A DNA stretch of 64,000 nucleotides from Numida meleagris (taxonomy: Eukaryota > Chordata > Aves > Galliformes > Numididae). A program made the position numbers and the translations under genes. Below, piece after piece: positions 14,373-25,500 of the stretch. The notes below the pieces were generated by a model that was not told where the DNA came from, made no database searches, and was given only the letters and a program-made list of their open reading frames with translations. The stretch covers positions 32,692,260-32,756,259 of the forward strand of contig NC_034411.1 in assembly GCF_002078875.1 (NCBI RefSeq), in the 5' to 3' direction. Each line of letters starts with the position of its first letter. The stretch's first letter is position 1.

Positions 14373-14780
14373 ATAGAATCATAGAATCATAGAATCATAG
14401 AATGGCTTGGGTTGAAAAGGACCTCAAAGATCATCGAGTCTCAACCCCCCTGCCAAGTGCAGGGTCGCCAACCACTAGACCAGGCCGCCCAGAGCCACGT
14501 CCAGTCTGGCCTTGAATGCCTCCAGGGACGGGGCATCCACAACCTCCCTGGGCAACCTGTTCCAGTGCGTCACCACCCTCTGTGTGAAAAACTTCCTCCT
14601 AATATCTAACCTAAATCTCCCCTGTCTCAGCTTAAAACCATTCCCCCTTGTCCTATCACTATCCACCCTCACAAACAATCGATCCCCCTCCTGTTTATAC
14701 GCTCCCTTCAAGTATTGGAAGACCACAATGAGGTCTCCCCGGAGCCTTCTCTTCTCCAAACTGAACAAGTCCAGTTTACA
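14373..14780 (-). mobile_element. CR1 LINE, young 5'-truncated copy
   Basis: This is a minus-strand CR1 non-LTR retrotransposon, about 400 bases long. The 3' terminus (14373-14400) carries three perfect tandem copies of ATAGAATC, the complement of the CR1 tail octamer, followed by the standard 3' region and the C-terminal end of ORF2. The 5' truncation lies near 14780, where similarity stops abruptly in the complement of the [17 protein letters not shown] segment. An uninterrupted ORF2 frame and well-kept 3' octamers make it the least decayed CR1 in the window. CR1 copies usually lack target-site duplications, and none is evident. Confidence 0.93.
14475..14780 (-). pseudogene. CR1 ORF2 C-terminal fragment (truncated)
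   Basis: This is the last 100 or so codons of CR1 ORF2, the polyprotein with endonuclease and reverse transcriptase that drives CR1 retrotransposition. The fragment lies C-terminal to the catalytic RT motifs. Visible signatures in order are [60 protein letters not shown] and [12 protein letters not shown], then a TAG stop at 14472-14474. No stop or frameshift interrupts it. An apparent N-terminal extension to 14813 is flanking DNA, because CR1 similarity is lost near 14780. The piece has neither endonuclease nor polymerase active site and no promoter, so it is dead on arrival. The open frame reflects a recent insertion, not host use. Confidence 0.9.
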
Positions 14781-15008
14781 GACCCTGTAATAATATATCA
14801 CTAGACACAACATTCTAATATTATTATCCCCTTACACTCCCAATAAATCTCATCCAAATATGCCTGTAAAGGTGATATTTAGGCCTCTTCTGCACAAAGC
14901 TGAATTAACTGGATCGTTCTCAGTGGGTAACTCCACAGCAGGGAGCTTCAGATAGCCCTGATGCTACCAGACCACTATAGCTACTTCAGTTCCTTCATGT
15001 ACTTGTAC
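14781..15008. other. unique spacer
   Basis: AT-rich sequence between the young CR1 and the 36-bp tandem duplication. Nothing is recognised. Confidence 0.5.
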
Positions 15009-15080
15009 ACAAAACCAGTTCACAACTTGTTTCAGATGATCCCCACAAAACCAGTTCAAAACTTGTTTCAGATGATCCCC
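15009..15080 (+). repeat. 36-bp tandem duplication
   Basis: Two adjacent 36-base units (15009-15044 and 15045-15080) differ at one position (CACAAC versus CAAAAC). Because 36 is divisible by three, the plus-strand open frame across them repeats a 12-residue block (TKPVHNLFQMIP, then TKPVQNLFQMIP). This is a duplication artefact, not evidence of a protein. Confidence 0.95.
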
Positions 15081-15597
15081 TTTACTGTGAGCAACTCTTA
15101 CACTCCACCAAGGAGCATCCATTTGTTGGTTATGAGGAGCAGCATTTATGCTACCTTTTATTAATTCAGAGTTTCAGTCAAGAATGTGATTCCCTGAGGT
15201 TTATACTATACTCAACAGAGAGATGTTTTTGAATGGAAGAGGATTCATTTTGGGAACTTAGTCTGATAATCACTCCAAAAAAGCTCGTTTTACTACATTA
15301 TTGTACACTGAGCTAAGAGGAAGTAGCTTTGTCAGTTCATGGTTACTTTGTGCCAACCTTCATGTACAGAGGTCAGGGTTGTGGATGGGAGATGGAACAG
15401 CTGTGGGATATGTTTCCTCAGGCTGTTAATTAGAACAGTACTCCCCATGGTCTACTGTGCCTAGTTGAACCTACTGATGCGTATGATCCTGAGTAGCAAC
15501 AGGAGTTAGCAGGCATCAGTGTACACAGGAACTGAACAGGAGATGTAGTCTATAGTCCTTCTTTATGCACTTTTAGAGCGTTATACAGAACCTTTCT

Positions 15598-16485
15598 AAA
15601 GGGCATAGAAAAAGTGGAAGCAGGGATGTGAAATCTGGGAAGAAATTTAGGGTCAGTGTCTGAGCATGCAAAGACAGGGTTAGGAAAGCCAAAGCCCAGC
15701 TGGAATTGAATCTGGTGAGTGATGTCAAAGGCAACAAGAAAGTCTTTTATAAGTTCATATGTGATAAGAGGATGCTTAGGGAAAACATGGACTCCATACT
15801 GGGTGCAGAGGGAGCCTGGTGACACTGCACATGGGAAACAAGGTACTGAGTCTTTACTAGTAATAGTGGCCTTTAGAAGTCAAAAGACCTGGAGATGAGG
15901 GGAAAGGTTTGAAGCAAGACAGACTTACCTTTGGTGAAAGAGGATCAGGTTAGAGAATGCTTAATCAAACAGGACTTGTATCTGTTCCTGAGTGCTGAGG
16001 GAGCTGCCTGATGTCATTGCAAGGCTACTCTTTGTTGTCTTTGAATGCTCATGGTGACTTTGAGAAGCTTTTGAGAGCTGGAGGAAAACAATATGACTCC
16101 TGTCTTCAAAAATTGCAGGAAGGATAATCCAGGGAACTACAGGCTGGTCAGCCTTGCCTTGATCCCTGGGGAGATTATGGAACAGCTAATCCAGGAAATT
16201 ATTTCCAGGCACATGAAAGACAAGGTAGCATGGCATCACAAAGGGAAAGTCAGGCTTGACAAACCTGATAACATTATACAATGAAGCAGCTGGCTTAGTA
16301 TGTGAGAGTAAAGCATTACCTACCTTGACTTCAGGAAGGTTTTCTACACTGGCTCTTTACAGATAACCTAATGAAGCATGCATTAGATTAGCAGAGAGTC
16401 ATCTGGACTCAAAACTAACTGAGTTGCATTGTTGGACCCAAATGTATCGTCAAGTTTTCAACGGAGAGTAGAGTCAGTGCAAGGT
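15598..16485 (+). mobile_element. old CR1 LINE fragment, ORF2 central region
   Basis: This is a plus-strand CR1 remnant of about 890 bases. It runs from the linker after the endonuclease into the reverse-transcriptase fingers. Matching landmarks include 'gccaaagcccagctgga' and 'gatgtcaaaggcaacaag' (about 15690-15740), 'gtgctgagggagctg' (about 15993), 'gggaactacaggc' (about 16132), 'atggaacagct' (about 16178) and 'taccttgacttcag' (about 16321). Similarity fades by about 16485. Neither the 5' end of the LINE nor its octamer tail is present. Many substitutions and frame breaks show it is much older than the copy at 14.4 kb. Confidence 0.88.
15690..16485 (+). pseudogene. CR1 ORF2 reverse-transcriptase remnant
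   Basis: This is a decayed coding segment for the N-terminal part of CR1 reverse transcriptase. The clearest stretch is 16093-16284, which keeps TPVFKNCRKDNPGNYRLVSL followed by IMEQLIQEIISRHM. That matches the conserved CR1/LINE block in which PGNYRPVSL precedes the MEQLI helix. Before it, AKAQLELNL-like and VKGNKK-like residues can be read with interruptions. Downstream, a YLDFRK-like segment marks the start of the block holding the first catalytic aspartate, but the palm with the second catalytic motif is missing. It has stops, shifts and no start, so it is nonfunctional. Confidence 0.85.
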
Positions 16486-18704
16486 GAGATATAGACATAA
16501 GCATCCTGCTTCCTGAATGAGCTGTCATGCTATTAGCAAACTCTTCTCTTTTTCTTTTTCTTTTTTTTCTAGTTTCTCCTCTTTACAGTTTTTTCATGTG
16601 GAACATGGCTTACATGAAGTCTGAGTGTTGGTCTCATGAATTTTGTGACTTGTAATGTATAAGGACAAATATTTGATTTATCAGTGGAAAAAGAAATTTT
16701 TTTCAGGACTAAACAATTTGTCCTTTCTCAGTCTGCACTGTTCAGTGCTCCTGAGACTGCTGCCATTGTCAGTAACAGAGAAATATCTGTGTGTGTAACC
16801 GATGCAGAGGATATAATGTTTTAAAAAACTGAATAACTGGTATTTTGAGATGATATCTCCAAGTTAACTTACTGCTGAGACAGCACATCCTGGTATAGGA
16901 AAAAGTGGAGCCAGCACAGGCTCTTTTTGTTTAGGATACAGATGACATAGAAGAACGTGACTGCCTGTTCTTCCCCAGAAGATACCTTGAGAGAAGGTGA
17001 GATCCTGTAGTTCATTTTAAGAAGCTGTAATTCAAATTAGGAAATCTCTCTTCCAAAATAGTGAAATGCTTATCACTGCTTCGGGGTCATTGAAGGCTAA
17101 TATTTTAATCATCTCTAATTTCCATGGTATATGCTTTTACTTCATTATATTAGAGATTAAGGGATTATGTAACAGTATAGATTATTTTAAAATGAATATC
17201 ATTTTTTTTTATTTTATGGGAAAATGAAAACAAAGTTTTTAACATTAACAAATGTTAACAGCTATAGAAGTAATTAATTTTCATGAAGTATTATAAAGGT
17301 GATTTTGTATCTGAAATTTATGCCAATATTGGGATCTGAAATTTATATAACATTTATCTGTCATCTGCATCTGTTAGCTAAGATCTCTGAGTGAATTGCT
17401 ACTGCCATTGCTGTCACTAAATAAACTTCCACTGTTTCTAGTGGGACTGTTACCCCTCTAAAAACCTTTCAGACAAATTGAAGGCAAATGTCAGACATAC
17501 CTAAGAAATGATAAGATTTTTTTCTAAAGAAAAAAGTAAAAAATGAATTATTTTAAAATTATTTGTGGGAAAAAATTGTATTATATATTTTTTTTTCTTT
17601 TCACTGTGCAATAGTAGACATACAAAGGCACATGAATTGTTTTCAGACTGCAAAGACAGAGGAATTCTTTTCCTGCTACACTGTTAGAATTCATAGTTAA
17701 GTGGAAGAAGATATAAAGAACAAGCAGAACTAATAAATATATATTTTTAGTAAGTACAATTGTAAGAACAGGTCTACCACAGAGGTATTTTCAAAAACAT
17801 GCAGATGATTAATATGATCCATCTGTTGTAACTAACTGCTGAACATTTGTGTCTCTCAGATCATAGTGAGGGTTGTTTAAAGATTGTCAGCTCCATGGAC
17901 AATATGTAAAACAGTTATATGATCAGCAAGGCTTTCATACAGAGTAGACATTTCTTTCCTATATGTAGTATTTGCAGAAGTATTTATGTTTTGAGTTGAG
18001 AGATTCATCAAGAGGTTAAGAAAGGTCTTTTATTTCTAAGCAGCTTTTAAAAGACCAATATTCTTTTTTACACATACTTACATTTACAGAGAAAGAATGT
18101 GCGATTGATAAATACAGTTGGCTGATTACAAGGTTAGTTGTACATCCTTTTCAACTAGAAGGTCTCAGACTCAGACCTAAAGTCGTCTCAAAAGATACAA
18201 GAATGTTTGTATACAAAGGCTGTGTGTTTGGAGTTATTCTTGCACATAAAAACAAAGATAGAAATAGCTTTGTTGAACAGAACTGTTATGTTCTGGAGAA
18301 AAAGCAAAAGCTCTAACCATAGGCACAGGATAGATTGTAAAGCTGCAGCATATCAGCTGTTCAGTGTATTCATCAAGAATGAGTACAGGTCTAATTTGGA
18401 AAGGTAGCTCCTATGTGTTTTGATTGTATTGTACACACTTAATGTCTGAATCACTCTTTTCCTTCATTACTAAGGAAAAAGCTCTCTAGCTGTGTTATAG
18501 TGTGTGCTATCTCTGACTTACCAGAATATCATCATCAGCAGACTTTCAGCAGACACACTCTTTAGGTCACTTCTAACTCTAGCGACAGAAATTCTGCCTT
18601 AATTTCTCATTGGAGACTTACAGGCAAGTAATCACATGCTAAAATAAAAAATTTCACTGATTTTTCCCTGTACCATGAAGAAATCTGTTAGCAACCTCTT
18701 TCAA
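16486..18704. other. unique AT-rich noncoding DNA
   Basis: No gene or element is recognised. A pyrimidine run at about 16540-16580 ends in TTCTAG, which resembles a 3' splice site, but no exon structure can be supported. The rest holds short A/T runs. Confidence 0.5.
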
Positions 18705-18746
18705 GTTAGTTGCTATTATGATTGTTAGTTGCTATTATGATTGTTA
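18705..18746 (+). repeat. 19-bp perfect tandem duplication
   Basis: The unit GTTAGTTGCTATTATGATT occurs twice without mismatch (18705-18723 and 18724-18742) and is followed by the first four bases of a third unit. It looks like a recent slippage or end-joining duplication. Confidence 0.95.
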
Positions 18747-20130
18747 CAAATCCACTGTCTTACATTAATTGAACTCATGACCACAGGTGAAACATGCTGA
18801 CAGCAATTAACCACAACAAAAAAGCATTTTTCACTGGCACAATTCCAGATTTTCCAAATTCTTCATTCTCTCTGATTTTGTACTGTACTGAGTACTGAGC
18901 TGTCAGAGCTATTGCCAAGCCTTTTATACCCTATCTGCCTATCCATATTGTCTTCTTGTAGTGGCAACTCAAATCCTTTTTGGAAAGCACCTACTGCCTC
19001 ACCTTGCCTCTCTTCTCCTCGTCTCACCTTCATAATAGCTACCACTGATGATGTCTGTGGTGTCTGTGGTCTTGGTTCAAGTAGTGGCTTCCCAGAAACA
19101 TGGGATAATGACTTCTACTACCTCTAATCCTCAGGTGGCAGAAGGCAGTGCCAAAGAACCAGATGGAGCTGTGGGGAGCAGAAAACCCTTGTTTAGTCTT
19201 TTTCACCTCTCTTCCTTGGTTTGGATGATGAGTTTCCTGAACCAGAAAGGCTTTGCCAACATTCACAGCATTTATGAGAAAATTTTTAGGAATTTAGCAT
19301 TCTGGGGATTTGTGATCATTTCACCTACCTCCTTTGCATGATATTTAGATTTAATTTTTGAGCAAAGTCGAGGTTATAAAGACATACAAGAATACTAGGC
19401 ATTAATTTTTTTTGTTTGTTTTAATATTTTTAATTACTCAGGCAAGTCCTTAATGACGCACAACATAAACCCACAAAAGACCCACAGAATAAATCACAGC
19501 CTACCACCTAAAAGTAATCTACATCCATTTACAGGTTCAGACCATGCTTGCAATAAACACCTGGCCACTGTTGCCATCATGGCACACAGATAATTTCAAG
19601 TCTGCCATCTCTGGTACACCACAGAGGCCAAAGATCCTGTTAAAACTTTTAGTTAATGTACACTTACGAAGTTTAGAATATGAACCTACATATATTGATT
19701 TTGGGCTTAAAATTTCCTTTAATTCTTAAGTACAATTGATGATGTCAACAGCAGGATTATGCCAAATAGAGAAATCATTATATGGTTTAAGGCAAATTAT
19801 CATGCTTAATACCAAGTTGACTCATCATACAAAATTAATTATATTAAAATAGAAAGACATAGGAAAGATTATGGATTACCAACAAACATGCAGATGCTGC
19901 ATTTTTTTGGAGACAATGCCTTTTAAAATCTCTTAATTGTGCATTTGTGGAGAGTTGGGGTCTTTTTACATATTTTCACAATTACGATTTTTCAGTGATC
20001 TTTTTTTTTGAATTAAGCCAAAACAAGTCTGATATTCAATATCTTTAATGGCTCAGAGAAGTGAGACATGGCTGTGGAACAGGGGTGCAAGTGTCATTGG
20101 TATCAGTGAATTACTTTGCTGTAATTCGCT
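18747..20130. other. unique noncoding DNA
   Basis: No gene is supported. Around 18863-19341 the sequence is open on both strands in short frames with no recognisable motif. Confidence 0.5.
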
Positions 20131-20155
20131 GATGATCTTCTTTGAGAAGATCATC
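20131..20155. repeat. perfect 11-bp hairpin
   Basis: GATGATCTTCT (20131-20141) and AGAAGATCATC (20145-20155) are exact reverse complements separated by TTG. No T-run follows and no gene adjoins, so I do not assign a function. Confidence 0.9.
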
Positions 20156-22464
20156 CACTGGGTGTTTTCTCTCAGGCAGTGGCTGACAAAGCAGTCAGAA
20201 AATGTAAAAATGTAATAAAAACAATTTAATGAAAGACATAAAGTGCAGGACATTGCAGTAGGATCTCTGTAGCCAAGGGAAGTGAGAGATGGAGAGAGGT
20301 CTTGGGTATGTTGGGAGGAAGAGGTGAATAAAGCCACCAGAGCTGGTGTTCATGAATTATATGGTTTTCCCTTCTACACCAGAGTCCTCAAGTCACTATG
20401 TCCTTAGGTACCAGGCAAATACAAACAGAACTGTTCTGAAAATGCCTTGTCTTTATCACTGAAAACACACACTATAAACACATGCTATTTTCAGTAGTCT
20501 GACAGCAAGACTCCAGGAAAAGGCTCATGACTTTTTGGACTGATCTGAAAGAAGTATCATGAGAAATGAAGGTATGGAAGCAAGTGATAATCTTGGGGCT
20601 GCAGAGTGCACAGCTGTAAAAATCAGTGTTACTAGTATTGCCAACAGCCTGGTATTACATAGTCCCCCTCTCATGGGCATACACAGACATTGAAGGCACT
20701 GAATGGTCTGTGGATTTGTGATGACACTGTGATCTGTTGAACGGAAGATACCTGGTTTCATGTCATATAGAACATCTATGTGTGCATAGATACTGACACT
20801 GTGCATAATAAGAATTTAAATTACACAGTACTTGGAAAACTGGCTGGTAAAGCTGTCTAGGTGAGCAAAATGCAGGATACTGCTCACTACCACTGCACTG
20901 CTTATTGTACAGCTGGATGCTGATTGTATGTGACAGGTGACAAAAACAGGTCTGCCAGCCAAATTTAATTCAGTTGTATGCTATAATTACAGTGTTTGTT
21001 GCATGCTGATATTTAAAAATTTTAATTTCTTCCACATAAATACAGGATTGCATTTCTTGGCATTGTAATGGAAAGAGCTGGGGCAGAAGCCAGCAGCAAC
21101 TTTCACAACCAGCATACGGGAGTTTAAAGTTATGTAAAAGACAGCTCCAGAGGCTTCAGGGAATATAGCTGAGATCATGCAGAATTGTAAATTATATACT
21201 CTACACAAACAGCTTGAGGACACACAATAATTAATAACTACTGTATTTAAGTAGTTGGGAATTCAGTTTCATTTATTATTAATTATAGCTTTGTTTAGCA
21301 AATGTTCTCCATGGTAATTGCCTGTTTATCTTGTCTGTATGTGATGTTAGCAGATAGCTTGGATGAACAAACTGATTAGGAGGAGTCTTAATTGTATTGC
21401 AACAGTTGTCCCTATTCTAGCAGCTAATAGAAAAGAAAAGATATGAAGCAGATAAGAAAAGGTAAGTTGCACATTTCCAGCCCTGGCATGCACCACTGGT
21501 TTGTCTGCTAGAGTATTAAAGTTAGGTTTTGTGAGTGAGTAACAGTAAGTGGGAAGTTAGGAATGACTTAGTTCTTCCCACAAACCCCATAAACTACTCA
21601 GCGATCAGTGGGAAGTCAATGTGATTATGTAGGAGATGCAATAGTGGATTTTTATAATGCAGTCCTAACAGTAACTCGTAATCACATCTATAAACCCAGA
21701 AGGAATTCTCTCAAAGAGGACAAATGAAAGAAAGCACATTGGTAAGCAATTATTTTCTGGTGTGCCATCTCTGCAAATGACTACATCTGTACTCACAGAT
21801 AAATAGGCTTCCTTCCATAGTGGCAATAATAAAAATTGGCTGGATGAGCAAACAGAGGGGATACATTAAAACTGTTTTATAGCTAATCTGGAAAAAATAA
21901 GAATTTTTATAATCAGCTATCAAACATGCACTGCTTGTTGCAGGCTTAAAACACTGATAAAGGGCTGTAGAGGATGTGGATAGAGATTAGTCAGCTGTGG
22001 ATGAGGTCTGCTTTTTCCCACCGAAAACATCCTGGAAAAGCATTTGCTCACTGCCCAGTCTATTACTGCTTTGGGGCTTTTCTTTCTTGTACTGAGTGGA
22101 GATGTTTCAGGAAAAAAATAATGTTTGCATCAGAAATATTTATAATATAAAGTGTACCTAATCAATTAATAACCTGTAATTGCTTCAACACAGAAATACA
22201 TATAGCACAGATTCACCAGAAACTGTGGCTCCTTTTGAGAGCAAAAGCCAAAATGTTGCTAAATGTGAAGGACATAGCCTTCCCCTAGGATTTTAATAAC
22301 ATGATTTCATGGTGATTGACCTGAGAAATTATATTTGAGTAAATACAGCAAATGGACAGCAATCTGAAACACTAACCCTTATAGTGGACTTTCTACATGT
22401 TTCTGTATTTATATTTCAAAATTGTTGTCCAGCCACTTCCTTTAACATGCCTTAGGGTGTTTTT
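20156..22464. other. unique AT-rich noncoding DNA
   Basis: No gene is recognised. An 11-base inverted repeat of ATAATTAATAA lies at 21227-21237 and 21276-21286. A TAAT-dense patch at about 22140-22200 could be a conserved noncoding element. Confidence 0.5.
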
Positions 22465-22500
22465 ATCATTATTATTGTTATTATTATTATTATTATTAAT
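22465..22500 (+). repeat. (ATT)n microsatellite
   Basis: An imperfect ATT trinucleotide array of about 36 bases, interrupted once by ATTGTT. It is a simple repeat likely to vary in length. Confidence 0.95.
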
Positions 22501-25500
22501 TTCTTCCTTATGTTGGTATTTCCTTTACAATGTAAGTAATGGTATTCTACTTAGGGACATTTTTTAATTGTCAGTGACACATTTTATTTCGGTTCTCATT
22601 TGGCAAAGGGATTAGACATACACCCAGATTTGTGCATGTGATGCACATAGTTAACTTTGAGGGTACTGTGCAGATTTAGTGTAAACTTAAAATGTACAAC
22701 AAATAAATGCTCTAATTGAATCAGGGTTCTAAAAACTGAATCCACATAGGAGCACCGAATTGACACTTTGACCACCATATTAGGGCATCATAGAGAACCT
22801 CAGCAAACTCTCAGCAGCCGCCTAAACACGTGAGCAGTCATTATTCCGGTAGCTATGCCAAGGTCATGATTTCACCATCATGAGCTAATTTTTAAAGCTT
22901 TCTGGGAGTCTTAAACTGCGTGACCCTTCAGTTTTAGGACCTAGGTGGCCCTCTGAAAGTCTGGCTGTGTGGCACAGAGTATAATAATGTAATTTGGCAC
23001 TGATGAAGATGATAGTACTGCATTGTAGTGGTGGCCTTTGATGTTTGAGTTCTGATTTAACACATAACCCACAAAAGCCAGGTGATTGTAATGCCCTGGG
23101 TGTAAAAAACCCAGACACCTGGGCAGGAGAGGGAAGGTGACTGTATTTCCTTTTGAAGGTACTCTGTTTTACAGAAAGGAATAGAAAAGGGAAAGAAAGG
23201 CTTGAATCTTCTGCCAGGGTGCTAGGGCAGTGATGTTGGAAGTAGGAGCATCATGCTGGACCAACCTGTGGATGAATTTCACTGGGAGAAATCAAGCAAG
23301 ACACGTTTGGGTCCACCAAATGGAAATTGTTTTGGGAGGCAGGAAGCCAAGATCCAGGTCATGCTATTTGGCTTCCTGGTTAGCTAGCTAGCCAGGGCAT
23401 GGCACTAGTGGCACATGAGCTCTCTGGAGAGCCCAGGTACAAATCTCAGGTCTGCACATTCAACTGGGACAGGGTATGTTCACTTTACAGCATCAGTTGT
23501 CTCATTCAGGGAGTTCAGGCAACACGAAAAGCGATGGGACCCTGTTTTGTGAGAGATGTTGCTGGCTTTGAATGGGACATCTTGTATGTCTGTAAAATTA
23601 TGATGGAGTAAGAATCTTTCCACAGACTTTGTTCTGAGGTTTACTATACAGCTTTAAACTTTTTCCATAAAGAGCTGAATCCAAAAGCCAAATTAAACTC
23701 ACTGTAATTGACTAAATTTGAATTTGGATTTTCAGTCTGTCATCCAAAAAAGACTTGGATCTGAGATTTCTGGTTTGGCTCATTGTGGAAGGAAGATGCC
23801 TGGGCCGGCAGTTACAGTTCTGACCTGCCCAGGGGTGTGTCTAAGCACTTCTACAGCGGAAACTAAGATAAAGCCATTCTTATTGACTAAAAGAGGGGTT
23901 GATGCTTTCTCTAATCTGCACATAGCACTGCAATTTGGTTGCGGCCAACTCAGTCCTGAAGAACTGGAAACTCAGTGGAATTCGAAATATAGACTGTCTG
24001 TAATACATTTTAAAGGCTTCAGAACTTGCCTTTGCCTTTTCTCTCTAATCTTTCAGTCTCTTTTGGTGAGCTTTCTACAGAGTAGCCATCAGAGCACTGG
24101 AAGTAGTTTTATCTGAAGTAAGTCATTATGATTTGACCATTGCTGTTTTGCAGCTCTAGCAGACACACCTTGTGTGCTACAGCTGTATCTCATGTATCTC
24201 ATGTTTGAAGTCACAAAATGGTCTTTAATGTCTCTGAGAATACAAAGACAAAATTTGATTTTCAATCACAGTTGGAATAGTGGCAGAAAACAAATAAGGA
24301 AGCTGCAGACTGGGCTTATGGAAGTACCTGAGGGCAGTCAATCAGTGTAATTCATCTTGATGGTTAGCCAAAAATGCCATGTATATTCTCTCCAAATGTC
24401 CAAAATGTTTGAATTTAGCAACTCCACGTCAATTGCTTTGTGTAGACCCTACTATATTTTTAATTCTAAATGGGTCAGACTTTTGATCACACCTCTTTTA
24501 CATTCTCCTCTAATCCCTGCCATTGGGAACTGCTATTAAGTTTTGCAGAATGTAGAAGAAATTTGTTTTTGTGTAGCTGGGACAAACTCACTGACCTTTT
24601 TCTTGTTTTTGTGTACTGTACGCCAGCTTTCCAAGCATCAGTTTTCACCTATGTTAGCTTAATTTTTTTTCCCTTCAACTCCAAGGCAGAAAAAAAGATT
24701 TGTTGTACTGCTCCAGCACAAGTTCTGGTGCTTTCTGTCTTGTTTGAGCAGAGACTCATGGAAGATATCTCATTTACTATTAAAATGCTACACGAAGTGC
24801 GAGTATGAACTGCTGTCTCAGAAATCCTTAACACCTAATTAAACAGTCTGCCACCTTTTATATTTTAAATAAGTGTCAGTCTGATGGAAGAGCTGCCTAC
24901 ACCTTCCAAAAATGACGTGGAATAAGGTGCTGCAGGAAAGAGGGCATGGGTGCTATGTTCATTGGTTGAGAGGAAGGGTGAAATATCAAGTCATTGAGCC
25001 TTGGTCACAGTGGAGAAAGTCTGCAGAAATCCTGGCACCTCCTCTGTATGACTGCTGCCCTCTTGACTCTTGCCAGAGCAGAAGCTGAGTCACCTGGTGA
25101 GATTACAGGTAGCTGGGTGCTGTCAGCACTGGAGAACCAGCTTCCACTTGATCCTGAACTTTAATGTTTTGAATTTCAATTTTTGAGGGGAAATTCATGA
25201 TAATTCTAGGCAGTGCCTCACTGAGTGCTTGGCTAGAAAACGGCTATCAGAAAGTACTTTCCTAGAGACTCCCCACTGCAGAGAGTGATGCACTGCTTAT
25301 AAAGAAGTTTGTATTGGCTCACAATTGGGGCATTTACTATGACAAATATGAAAACTATTTCTTGAGCCTTGTCATCAAGATGTGTGTTAATGTTAATACT
25401 CTCAAATATAAGCTTTTTGGGGGATAATCCAGACAATGAAAATGCCACCAGTCCTGTATTGATGATCTGAATATTGGCAAACAATAGAAACACTAATACA

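Noticed and set aside
14373..14400. Spaced short repeats suggesting a CRISPR-like array
   Set aside because: The octamers are contiguous without spacers and are the known tail repeat of CR1.
14512..14790. Plus-strand open frame of 92 codons over the young CR1
   Set aside because: It is the antisense shadow of CR1 ORF2, which reads on the minus strand.
15550..15825. 91-codon minus-strand open frame
   Set aside because: It is antisense to the old CR1 ORF2 segment.
23376..23395. Imperfect 20-bp palindrome around GCTAGCTAGC
   Set aside because: It has one mismatched pair and no context; it is likely a chance short palindrome.
23718..24116. Longest open frame, 132 codons, plus strand
   Set aside because: It opens on TTG, shows no recognisable domain or splice context, and frames of this length are expected by chance in 64 kb on six frames.
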